64,000 nt of DNA, taken from NCBI GenBank assembly GCA_016490735.1, contig JAEMWC010000040.1:236001-300000 (forward strand), in the 5' to 3' direction. How positions within the stretch are numbered: the stretch's first letter is position 1; every line of letters starts with the position of its first letter. The translations under genes and the position numbers were made by a program. Below the pieces are notes generated by a model. The model saw only the letters and a program-made list of their open reading frames with translations. It was not told the origin of the DNA and did not search any database. Source of the stretch: Pachyseris speciosa. Its lineage: Eukaryota; Cnidaria; Anthozoa; Scleractinia; Pachyseridae. Shown here piece by piece: positions 10,601 through 23,200 of the stretch.

Positions 10601-12917
10601 CAGCAGTTTCTGTTTTGCGAGAGTTTGAGTCTCGGTTATAATCTCACTCTTTTAAAAGTTGTACGAGCAGTGTGAAATTAAGTGGTTTTTACTTGCTGAG
10701 ATGACTTCTTCTCTTGTGCGCGGTATAAAGTGCCACTCATCAATTCCTTTTTTTTTGTGACTTTTTCTCTAGCGCATCATCTCACTCATTTAGAAATTGT
10801 AGTATGAGTACTAGTTCTGCGCACGGTTTAAAAAGCGTTCCATCAATTGCTGGTTTGTGATAGACTGACTCTCAATCATCATCTCACTCATTTAAAAGTT
10901 GTGGGAGCCTGTTGTAAGTTAGTGGCTATTTGTCGCTTAGATGCGTACTACTTGTGCGCACTTTTTGGAGCGCGTCCAATCAATTCTTTATTGCCGAGAG
11001 TTTGATTCTCGGTCATAATCTGACGTTTTTGTAACTTGTTAGACCATCAAATGAAGAATGATTCATTTCATATATCATTCACACTTGTTAGACCATTTGA
11101 AATTATGTGGCTTTTACAAGATGCGATGAGTAGTACTTGTACTCACGGTGTGGAACTCGTCCAACAAATTCCTAAATTGCGAGAGTTTGACTCTTGGTCA
11201 TCATCTTACTCATTTATAACTCGTAAGAGGGTCTTAATAGGTTTTACTAGCTGTGTTAAGTACTACTTTTGCGTACGGTCTGGAGCACCACCCATTAATT
11301 CCTGATGTGTGATAGTATGACTGTTGGTCATAATCCAAATTTTTTAAAAAATAGTGGTTTTTACGAGGTTCGATGAGTACTACTTGTACGCTGTGATGAG
11401 TGATACTTTTGAACACGGTGTGGAGCGGATCCCATGAATTCGTGATGTACGACAGTTTGAATCTCGGTCATAATCTCACTCTATTAAAACTTGTAAGACC
11501 ATGTTGAAATTAAGTCATTTTTACTTCCTGAGATGATTACTACTTGGGCGCGCCGTGTAGAGCGCGTCTAACGAATCCCTGTTTTGCGAGAGTTTGACTC
11601 TTGGGCATCATCTCACCCATTTAGAAATAGTCAGAGAATGTTGAAACGTTGTGGTTTTTACTTCCTGAGTTGAGTTTACTTCTTCGCACGGTGTGGATCG
11701 CGTTCCATAAATTCCTTATTGCCGAGAGTTTGACTCTCGGTCATAATCTGACCTTTTTAAAACTTGTAAGACCATGTTGAAATTATGTGGCTTTTACTAG
11801 ATGAAATGAGTACTACTTGTGCACACGGTGTAGAGTGCGTCCCATGAATTCCTGAATTGCGAGAGTTTGACTCTCGGTCATCATCTCTCTCATTTAAAAC
11901 TCGTAAGAGGCTGATGTAAGTTAGTGATTTTTACTATATGATGATGTGGAGCACCACCCATTAATTCCTCATTTGCGATAGTTTGAGTCTTTTAAAACTT
12001 GTGAGAGCATGTTAAAAGTTAGTGGTTTTTACTAGCTTTGATGAGTACTACTATGTGGCTTTTACTAGATGAGATTAGTACTACTTGTCCCCACGGTGTG
12101 GAGTACGTCCTATCAATTCCCGAATTGCGAGAGTTTGAATCTTGGTCATCATCTCACTCATTTAAAACTCGTAAGAGCCTGATCTAAGTTAGTGGTTTTT
12201 CCTAGCGGAGAGTAGTACTACGGAGCTGAGTGTAGTACTACGGAGTACAACTTTTGCGTACGGTGTGCAGCACCACCCATTAATTGCTGATTTTCGATAT
12301 TTTTACTCTTTTAATACTTGTAAGAGCATGTTAAAAGTTAGAGGATTTTACTAGCTTTGATAAGTATTACTTTCGCGCACGATGTGGGGCTCGTCCCATC
12401 AATTCCTCATTTGCGAAAGTTTCGCTCTAGGTCATATTCCCAATATATTAAAACTTGTAAGAGCATTTTGAAGATAATTGGTTTCTACTTGTTGAGATGA
12501 TTACTACTTGTGCATGCGGTGTAGAGCGCGTCTCATCAATTCCTGTTTTGCGGGAGTTTGACTCTTGGGCTTCAGCTCATTCAATTAACAAATTGTCAAA
12601 GAATGTTGAAAGTTAGTGGTTTATACTCGCTGAGATTAGTGCTACTTGTGCGCACGGTGAAAAATACGTTCCATCAATTGCTGGTTTCCGACAGAGTGAC
12701 TCTCGGTTATTTCTCACTCATTTCAAACTTGTGAGAGCCTGTTGTAAGTAAGTGGTTTTTTCTCGCTTAGATGAGTACTACTTGTGCGCACGGTGTGGAG
12801 CGCGTCCAACCAATTCCAGATTTGCGATAGTTCGACTCTTTTAAAACTTGTAAGAGGATTTTAAAAGTTAGGTGTTTTTACTAGTTTTGATAAGTGCTAG
12901 TATGTGGTTTTTACTAA
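4697..12917 (+). repeat. 137-bp satellite array, block 2 (diverged)
   Basis: About 60 head-to-tail monomers in plus orientation continue the phase interrupted by the foldback element. Divergence between neighbours is high and indels are frequent, with several monomers truncated or fused (for example around 9560-9610 and 12210-12250). One 35-nt foreign insertion lies at 11048-11082. A 200-bp segment is present twice, 720 bp apart (starting 7951 and 8671). No gene is visible; short open frames here are accidental and do not persist between monomers. Confidence 0.94.
11048..11082. mobile_element. 35-nt insertion with 14-bp flanking duplication
   Basis: The 14-mer acttgttagaccat at 11034-11047 is repeated at 11083-11096, and the 35 nt between them are AT-rich and do not match the satellite. 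The insert contains an imperfect inverted repeat (aaatga ... tcattt). This looks like the footprint of a tiny, heavily truncated retroelement insertion or a repaired double-strand break. Confidence 0.6.
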
Positions 12918-15900
12918 CTTAACTCAGCTAGTAAAAGCCACTAACTTACATCAGGCTCTTACAAGATTTAAATGAGTGAAATGATGACCGAGAGTCAAAG
13001 TCTCGCAATTCAGGAATTGATGGGGCGAGTTCCACACCTTGCGCACAAGTAGTGCTAATCTCATCTAGTAAAAGCCACATAGCTAGTAAAAACCAAAACT
13101 AGTAAAAACCACTAAATTTGAACATCCTCTTAGTAGTTTTGAAAGAGTCAAACTATCGCAAATCAGGAGAATTGGTGTTGCTGCACAACGTACGTAAAAA
13201 TAGTACTTAACTCAGCTAGTAAAAACCACTAACTTACCTAAGCATCTTACGACTTTTAAATGAGTGAGATTATGAAGGAGAGTCAAACTCTTGCAATTCA
13301 GGAATTAATGGGACGAGTTCCAAGCGTTTCGCACAAGTAGTGCACGTGTAAGCGAGTGAAAGCCACTAACTTACAACGGACTCTCACAAATTTTAAATGA
13401 ATAAGATGATGAACGAGAGACCGATGACTGAAACGACTGATGGAACGCGATCCACGCCGTGCGCACAAGCAGCACTTATCTCAGCGACTACAAACCACTA
13501 ACTTTCAAAATTCTCTGACAATTTCTAAATGACTGAGATTATGCACAAGAGTCAAAGAGATATTGATTAGATAGGCTCTACACCGCGCGCACAAGTAGTA
13601 ATCATCTCAGCAAGTAAAAACCACTTAATTTCGACGTGGTCTTACAAGTTTTAATAGAGTGAGAATATGACAGAGGGTCAAACTTTCATAAATCAGGAAT
13701 TCATTGGACGATGTCCACTCCGTATGCACAGGTAGAACTTATCATAGCTATTAAAAACCACTTACTTGATCATGCTCTTAAGCGCTTTAAAAGAGTGAGA
13801 ATACAACGGAGAGACAAACTCTCGCAAATCAGGAATTGATAAAACGCGTTCCAACCCCTGCGAAAGAGGGTACTCATCTAAGCTACTAAAAACCACTAAC
13901 TTTCAACATACTCTTGGAAGTATTAAAATAGTGATATTATGACCGAGAGTCAAACTGTCGCCACTCAGGAGTTGATGGAACGCGCAAGACACCGTGCGTA
14001 GAAGTAGTACCCATCATAGCTAGTAAAAAGTACTAAATTTAACAAGCTCTCAGAAATTTTAAAAGAGTGAGATCATGACCTAGAGTCTAACTCTCGCAAA
14101 TCAGGAATTGATAAGACGATGTCAACGTGCCCATCAGTAGTACTTATCACAGCTAGTAACAACCACTGACTTAAAACAGGCTCTCACAGGTTTCTAGTGA
14201 GTAAGATCGAGAGCGAGAATCAAACTCGCAATTCAGGAATGGATGGAACGCCCTCAAACCCGTGCGCACAAGTAGTACTCATCTCAGTTTGTAAAAACCA
14301 CTACCTTTCAACAGTCGCTAACCAGCTTCAAATCAGTGAGATGATGCCGAAAATTAAAAATCTCGCAAAACAACAACTCCCTACACCGTCTGCACAAGTA
14401 GTACTCATCACAGTTAGTAAAAACCACTCACTTTCAAGATGCTCTTACAAGTTTGAAAAGAGTGAGATTATAACCAAGAGGCAAACTCTCGCAAATCAGA
14501 AAAAAATGGAACGCCCTCCAGACCGTTCGCACAAGTAGTACTCTTGTCAGCGAGTAGAAACCAATAACATTCAACATTCTCCTATAAGTTCTAAATGAGA
14601 GAGATAATGCCCAAGAGTCAAACTCTAGCAAAACAGGAATATATGAGACACGCTCCACACCGTACACACAAATAGTACTCATATAAGCTAGTTAAAACCA
14701 CTAACTGTTAACGTGCTCTCACAAGTTCTTAATGAGTGCCATGATGACCGAGAGTCAAACTTTCGCAAATCAGGAATTGTTGGAAAGTATTCCACACCAT
14801 CAGCACAAGTAGTACTTATCACAGCTTGTAAAAATCACTTAATTTCAAGATGTTCTTAGCAATCTTAAATGATTAAGATAATGACAGAGTGTCAAACTCT
14901 CGCTAATCAGGAATTGATGGCACGTGCTCCACACCGTACGCACAAGTAGTACTCATCACAGCAAGTAAAAACCTTTAAGTATTAAATGGGTGAGATGATA
15001 CCCAAGAGTCAAACTCTAGAAAAACAGGAATATATGAGACACGCTCCACAGCGTGCGCACACCTAGTATTCATCTCATCTAGTTAAAACCAGTTAATTTC
15101 AAGATGCTCTTAGACATTTAAACGGAGGGTCAAACTCTCGTAAATGAGGAATTGTTAAACGTGCTCCACACTGTGCGCACAAGTAGTACTTATTACAGCT
15201 AGTAAAACCACTAACTTACAACAGGCGCTCACTAGCCTTAAAAGTGAGAGTATGACCCAGAGTACAACTCTTCAAAATATGGAATTAATGGTACGCGCTC
15301 CCCACCGTGCGAAAAACTGGTACGTATCTCACCTAGTAAAAACCACAAAACTTCAACCTGGCTTACCAGTTTAAAAATGTGAGATTATGACCAAGAGCCA
15401 GACAGCCGCAAATGAGGAATTGATGAGAAGCGCTCCACACCGAACGCACAAGTAGTACTCATCACAGCTAGTAAAAACCAATAACTTATAACATTCTCTT
15501 AAAATAAGTGAGATGATGCCCAAGAGTCAAAATCCCGCAAAAAAGAAATTGATGAGACGCGCTCTACACCGTACGCACAAGTAGTAACAATCTTGGCAAG
15601 GAAAAATCACTAACCTTCAACGTGCTCTTACAAGTTTTAAATGATTGGGATTACGACCAAGTGTTAAACGTTCGCAAATGAGGAATTGATGAGACGCGCT
15701 CCACACCGTTCGCACAAGTAGCACTTATCACAGCTAATAAAAACTTACAACAGGCTCTTACGAGTTTTAAATGAGTGAAATGGTGACCGAGAGTCAAACA
15801 TTAGAAATTCAGGAATTAATCGGACGTTCTCCACACCAGACGCACAAGAAGTACTAATCACAACTAGTTAAAACCATTTACCTGCAACATGCTCTTACAA

Positions 15901-17213
15901 GTTTTCAGAAAGTGAGAGTATGAAAGAGAGTAAAACACACTTAAATCAGGAATTTATAGCAAACGCTCCACACCGTATGCACAAGTAGTACTCATCAAAG
16001 CTAGTAAAAACTTCTATCTTCGAACTTGCTCTTATAAGTTTTAAAAGAGTCAAACTCTCGCAATTCAGGAATTGATGGGACGAGCTCCACACCGTGCGCA
16101 CAATTAGTACTCATTTCATCTAGTAAAAGCTTTATAGTAGTACTCATCATAACTAGTAAAAACCAGTACCTTTTAACATGCTCTTACAAGTTCTAAAAGA
16201 GTCAAACTATCGCCATTTAGGAATTCATGGGACAAGCTCCACACCATGGGCATAAGTAGTAATAATCTAAACTAGTGAAAGCAACATAATTTCAACATGG
16301 TCTTACAATTTCAAAAAAAGTCACATTATTATCGAGAGTCAAACTCTCGGCAATCAGGAATTGGTTGGACGCGCTCCACACTGTGCGCACAAGTAGTACT
16401 CATCTAAGCGAATAAAAACCACTAATTCACAACAGGCTGTCACAAGTTTTAAATGACTGAGATATAACCGAGAGTCACTCTGTCGGAAAACATCAATTGA
16501 AGGAACGCGTTCCACTCCGTGTGAACCAATAGCACTCGTCTCAGCGAGTAAAAACCCCTAACTTTCAACATTCCTTGACGAATTGTTAATTGAGTGAGAT
16601 GATGCCCAAGAGTCAAACTCCCGCAAAACAGAAATTGATGAGACGCGCTCTACACCGTGCGCACAAGTAGTAATCATCTCAGCAAGTAAAAGACACACGT
16701 TCAACATGCTCTGAGAAGTTTTAATAGATTGGGATTATGACCGAGAGTGAAACTGTTGCAAATGAGGAATTGGTGGGACGTGCTCCACATCGTGCGCTAA
16801 GGTAGTACGTATCACAGCTAGTAAAAAGCATTGTCTTTTTACAACATGTTCTTACCAGTTTTAAATAAGTGAAAATGTGTCCGAGAGTCAAATTTTCGCA
16901 ATTCAGGAATTGAAGGGACGCTCTCCACACCATACGCACAAGAACTACTCATCACACCTAATTAATACCATTTACCTTCAACATGCTCTTACAAGTTTTA
17001 AGAATGTGAGATTATGACCGAGAGTCAAACAGACGCAAATGACGAATTTATAGGACGCGCTCCACACAGTATGCACAAGTAGTACTCATCAAAGCTCGTA
17101 AAAACCACTACTTTTTAACATGCTGTTACAAGTTTTAAAAGAGACAAACTATCGCAAATCAAGAATTAATGGGTGGGGCTCCATACCGTACGCAAAAGTA
17201 GTACTTAACTCAG
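12918..17213 (-). repeat. Inverted block of the satellite (about 4.3 kb)
   Basis: From about 12918 to 17213 every monomer reads as the reverse complement: the landmark becomes ctagtaaaaaccactaactt, followed by aagagtgagattatgaccgagagtcaaactctcgc, and so on. About 31 monomers are involved and their divergence resembles that of the flanking arrays. Left junction: plus-strand ggtttttacta meets minus-strand aacttaactcag near 12917. Right junction: minus-strand cttaactcag meets plus-strand agattagtactac near 17213. Both breakpoints fall in the same part of the monomer (tagctgagttaagtact). This is an inversion of array material or an assembly inversion. Confidence 0.93.
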
Positions 17214-20200
17214 AGATTAGTACTACTTGTGCGCACGGCCTCGAGCGCGTGCATCAGCCTTTCGGTTATAATCTCACTCTTTTCAAACTTAAAAGAGCAT
17301 GTTCAAAGTGAGTCGTTTTTAATAGCTGTGATGAGTACCACTTGTACACAAGACGTTGGGTGCGTCTCATTTATTCCTCTTTTGCGAGATTTTGACTCTT
17401 TGGCATCATCTCACTAATTTTAAACTTGTTAGAGAATGTTGAAAATTTTTGATTTTTACAAGCTGAGATGAGTATTACGTGTTAGAGCGCGTTCCATCAA
17501 TTCCTGAATTGCAACAGTTTGACTCACGGTGATCATCTCATTCATTTAAAAGTTGTGAGAGCCTGTTGTAAGTAAGTCGTTTTTACTTGCTGTGATAAGC
17601 AGTACTGATGCGCACGTTGAGATCGTCCCATCAATTCTTGATTTGCAAGAGATAGACTCTGGTTCATCATCTCATTCTTTTAAAACTTCTAAGAGCATGT
17701 TAAACTTACTTGTTTTTACTAGCTATGATGGGTACTACTTGTACGCACGGTGTGTTGCGCGTTCCATCAACTCCTTATTGGCGAGAGTTTGACTCTCGGT
17801 CATAATATCACTATTTTAACACTTGTATGAGCATGTTGAAAGTTAGTTGTTTCTAGTAGGTGAGATGAGTTCTACTCTTTCACACAGGCTGGAGCGCGTT
17901 CCATCAATCCCTGATTTGCGAGAGCTTGCCTCTCGGTTATATTCTCACTATTTTAAAGCCTGGAAGAGCAGGATGAAGTAGGTTGTTTTTACTAGCTGTG
18001 ATGAGTGCTACTTGTGAATACGGTGTAGAGCGCGTGCCATCAATTCCTCATTTTCGATAGTTTGACTCTTGTTCATAATTTCACTCAATTAAAACTTGTA
18101 AGATCATTTTGAAATTAAGTGGTTAGTTCTTGCTGACATGATTAGTACTTGTGCGCACGATGTGGAGCTCGTCCCGTCAATTCCTGAATTATGAGAGTTT
18201 GACTCTCGGTCATCATCTCATCTTTTAAATCTCGTAAGAGCCTGATCTAAGTTAGTGGCTGTTACTAGCTTAGTTAAGTGCTACTTTTGCGTATGGTGTG
18301 GAACACAACCCATTAATTCTTGATTTGCGATAGTTTGACTCTTATGAACATTGTAAGAGTATGTTTAAAGTTAGTGGTTTTTACTAGCTTTGCTGAGTAC
18401 TACTGGTGCGCACAGTGTGGAGTACGTTCCAACAATTCCTGATTTGTGAGAGTTTGACTCTCCGTCATCATCTCACTCATTTAAAACTCGTAAGAGGGTA
18501 TTGTACGTTCATGGGTTTTACTGTATAAAGTACTACTTTTGCGTATGGTGTTGAGCAGCAAGCATTAATTCCTGATTTCTGATAGTTTGACTCTTGGTCA
18601 TAACCCTTGATGAGTACTACCTGTAACCTGTGATGAGTGCTACTTGTTAATACGGTGTAGATCGCGTCCCATCAATTCCTGATGTACGAAAGTTTGACTC
18701 TCGGTCATAATCTCACTCTATTAAAAGTTGTAAGACCATGTTAAAGCTAAGTCGTTTTTACTTGCTGAGATGATTACTACTTGGGCGCATGGTGTAGAGC
18801 GTGTCTAATCAATCTCTTGTTTGCGAGAGTTTGACTCTTGGGCATCATCTCACTCATTTAAAAATTGTCAGCGGTAGCGTTCGATCAATTCCTGATTTAC
18901 GAAAGTTTGACCCTCTGTCAAAATATCAAACTATTAAAACTTTTAAGCCCATGTTGAGATTAAGTGGTTTTTACTTGCTGAGATGATTAATACTTGGGCG
19001 CACGGTTTAGAGCGCGTCTAATCAATCTCTGTTGTGCGAGAGTTGGAGCACCACCCATTTATTCTTGATTTGCGATAGTTTGACTCTTTTAAAGCTTGTA
19101 AGAGCATGTTAAAAGTTAGTGGTTCTTATTAGCTTTGATGAGTACTACTTGTGCATACTGTGTCGAGCGCGTCCTATATATTCCTGATTTGCGTTTGTTT
19201 GACACTCCGTCATAATCTCACTTTCTTAAAACTTGTATGAGCATGCTGAAAATTAATGGTATTAATTAGGTGTGATGAGTAGTTGTTGTGCGTATGGTGT
19301 GGAGAACGTCCAATCAATTCCTGAATAGCGAAAGTTTGATCTCGGTCACTATTTCACTCATTTAACACTCGTAAGGGCCTATTGTAAGTTAGTTGTTTTT
19401 ACTAACTTGGATAAGTACTAATTGCGCTCACGATGTGGAGCGGATCCAACTAATTCCTCATTTGCGAAAGTTTGACCGTCGGTCATAATTCCAATCTATT
19501 AAAACTTGTAAGAGCATGTTGAAGGTTATTGGTTTTTACTTGCTGAGATGATTACTACTTGTGCGCACAATGTAGAGCGCGTCTAATCAATTCCTCTTTT
19601 GCGGGAGTTTGACTCTTGGGCATCATCACACTCAATTAACACATTGTCAGAGAATGTTGAAGTGGTTTTTTCTCGCTGAGATAAGTGCTACTTTGTGCGC
19701 ACGGTGTGGAGCAAGTCCAATAAATTCCTGATTGAGGAGATTTTTACTCTCGGTCATAATCTGACTTTTCTAAAATTTGTAAGACCATGTTGATATTATG
19801 TTGCTTTAACTAGATTAAATGAGTACTACTTGCGCGCACTGTGTGGAGCTCGTGCCATCAATTCCTGCATGGCGATAGTTTTACTCTTTTAAAACTTGTA
19901 AGAGGATCTTAAAAGTTAGTGGTTTTTAAGTTTAGATGAGTGCTACTATGTGGCTTTTACTAGATGAAATAAGGAATAATTAAGCGCACGGTGTGAGGCT
20001 TGTCCCATCAATTGCGGTTTTAAGGGAGTTTGGCTTTCGGGTATCATCTCATAGTTTGACTCTTTTAAAACTTGTAAGAGCATGTTAAAACGTAGTGGTT
20101 TTTACTAGTTTTGATGAGTACTACTATGTGGTTTTTACTACATGAAATGAGTCCTAATTGGGTGCACGGTGTGGAGCTCGTTCCATCAATTCGTGAATTG

Positions 20201-23200
20201 CGAGAGTTTGAGTCTTTTAAAACTTGTTAGAGCAAGTTAAAAGTTAGTGGTTTCTACTGGCTTTGATGAGTACTACTTGTGCACAGGGTGTGGAGAGTTT
20301 GCTATATATTCCTGATTCAAGAGTGTTTGACTTGACACTCCGTCATAATCTCACTTTCTGAAAGCTTGTAAGAGCATGTTGAAGGTAAACGGTTTTAACT
20401 AGCTTTGATGAGTACTTCTTTTGCGTATGGTGAGGAGAACGTCCCATCAATAACTGAATTTCGAAAGTTTGAATCTCGGTCACCATTTCGGTCATTTCAA
20501 CTCGTAAGAGCCTTTTGTAAGTAAGTGGTTTTTACTAGCTATGATAAATACTACTTGCCCACAATTTCCTCATTTGCGACAGTTTGACTCTCGGTCATAA
20601 TCCCAATCTTATTAAACTTGTAAGAGCATGTTGAAGGTAAGTGGGCTTCCCTTGCTGAGATGGTTACTACTTCTGCGCACGGTGTAGAGCGCGTTTCAAC
20701 AATTCCTGTTTTGCGGGAGTTTGACTCTTGGGTATCATCTCACGCAATTCAAAAATTGTCAGAGAATGTGGAAAGTTAGTGGTTTTTTCTCGCTGAGATT
20801 AGTGCTACTTCGCGCACGGTGTGGAACGCGTTCCATCGATATCTGGTTTGCGACAGACTGACTCTCGGTCATCATGTCACTCTTTTAAAACTTGTAAGAA
20901 CCTGTTGAAACAAAGTGGCTTTTACTAGATGAGATGAGTATTACTTGTGCGCACGGTGTGGAGTGCGTCCTATCAATTCCTGAATTGCGAGAATTTGAAT
21001 CTCTGTCATAATCTGACTTTTTTAAAATTTGTAATACCATATATAATTATGTTGCTTCAACTAGATTCAATGAGTACTACTTTTGCGCACGGTGTGGATC
21101 TGTTCCCATAAATTCCTGATTTGCGATAGTTTAACTCTTTCAAAACTTGTAAGAGGATCTTATAAGTTAGTTGTTTTTAACAGTTTTGATGAGTGCTACT
21201 ATGTCGCTTTTACTGGATTAAATAAGTAATAATTGTGCGCACGGTTTGGAACTCGTCCCATCTATTGCTGTTTTACGGGAGTTTGACTCTTGGGCATCAT
21301 CTCACTCAATTAACAAATCATCAGAGAATTTTGAACGTTAGTGGTTTTTATTCGCTGAGATTAGGGCTGCTTGAGCTTACGGTGTGGAACGTGTTCCATC
21401 AATTCCTGGTTTGCGACAGACTGACTCTCATTTAAAACAGTCATTTAAAACTTATGAGAGCCTGTAGTAAGTTAGCGGTTTTTACTTGCTTAGATCAGTA
21501 CTACTTGTGCGCACGGTGTGGAGCGCGTCCAATCAATTCCTGATTGCCGAGAGTTTGACTCTTGGTAATAATCTGACTTTTTTAAAAATTTTAAGACCAT
21601 GTTGAGATTTTGTTGCTTTGACTAGATCAGATTAGTACCACTTGTGCGCACGGAGTGGAGCTCGTGCCATCAATTCCTGTGCTGCGATAGTTTGATTCCT
21701 TTAAAACTTGTAAGAGCATGTTAAAACGTAGTGGTTTTTTACTAGTTTTGAATAGTAATACTATGTGGCTTTTACTACATGAAATGAGTACTAATTGGGC
21801 GCACGGTGTGGAGCTCGTTCCATCAATTCCTGAATTGCGAGAGTTTGACTCTTATAAAACTACTAAGAGCAAGTTAAAAGTTAGTGCTTTTTACTAGCAT
21901 TGATGAGTACTACATGTGCCTAGGGTGTGGAGGGTTTGCTATAAATTCCTGATTTAAGAGTGTTTCACACTCGGTCATAATCGCACTTTCTGAAAGCTTG
22001 TAAGAACATGTGGAAGGTAAATGGTTTTAACTAGCTTTGATGAGTACTTCTTTTAAGTATGGTGAGGAGAACGTCCCATCAATTCCTGTATTTCGAACGT
22101 TTGACTCTCGGTCACCATTTCGGTCATTTACAACTCGTAAGAGCCTGTTGTAAGTTTGTGGGCTTTACTAGCTGGGATGAGTGCTACTTGTGCGCACGGT
22201 GTGGAGGGCTTCCCATCAATTCCTCATTTGCGACAGTTTGACTGTCGGTCATAATCCCAATCTTTTAAACCTTGTAAGAGCATGTTCAAGGTAAGTGGGT
22301 TTCTCTTGCTGAGATGGTTACTACTTGTGCGCACGGCGTAGAGCGCGTCTCATCAATTCCTGTTTTGCGGGAATTAAACTCTTGGGCATCATCTCACTCA
22401 ATTAACAAATTGTCAGAGAATGTTGAAAAATTGTGGTTTTTACTAGCTGTGATGAGTACTACTTGTGCGTACGTTGTTAAGCGCTTCTCATGAATTCCTC
22501 ATTTGCGGGTGTCTGGCTCTTCGTCATAATCTCACATTTTTAAATTGGTAAGACCATGTTGAAGTTTTGTGGTTTTTACTAGCTTAGAAGAGTACTACTC
22601 GTGCGCACAGTGGGGAGCGCGTCTCATTAATTCCATATTTGCAAGAGTTGGTGTGGAGCGCGTCCATTCAATTCCTGACTGCCGACAGTTTCACTATCGG
22701 TCATAATCTGACTTTTTCAAAAATTGTAACACCATGTTAAAATTGTGTGACTTTAACTAGATGAGATGAGTACTACTTGTGCGCACGGTGTGGAGCTCCT
22801 CCCATCAATTCCTTATTTGCAATAGTCTGACCTTCGGTCATCATCTAACACATTTAAATCTCGTAAGAGCCTGATGTAAGTTACTGCCTTTTTCTAGCTG
22901 AGTTAACTACTACTTTTGGGTACGGTGTAATTCTTGATTTGCGATAGTTTGACTCTTTTAAAACTTGTAAGAGCATGTTAAAATTTAGTGGTTTTTACGA
23001 GCTTTGATGAGTTCTACTTGTGCGCACGTTGTGGAGCCCCTCCCATCAATTGCTGATTTGCGATAGTTTTACTCTTTTAAAACTTGTAAGAGGATCTGAA
23101 AAGTTAGTTGTGTTTACTAGTTTTAATGAGTGCTACTATGTAGCTTTTACTAGATGAAATAAGTACTACTTGTGCGCACGGTGTAGAGCACTTCCAATCA

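Noticed and set aside
14197..14538. 113-residue plus-strand frame in the inverted block
   Set aside because: It spans about two and a half inverted monomers and repeats the motif AQVVLI.V.KNH once per monomer. This is antisense satellite.
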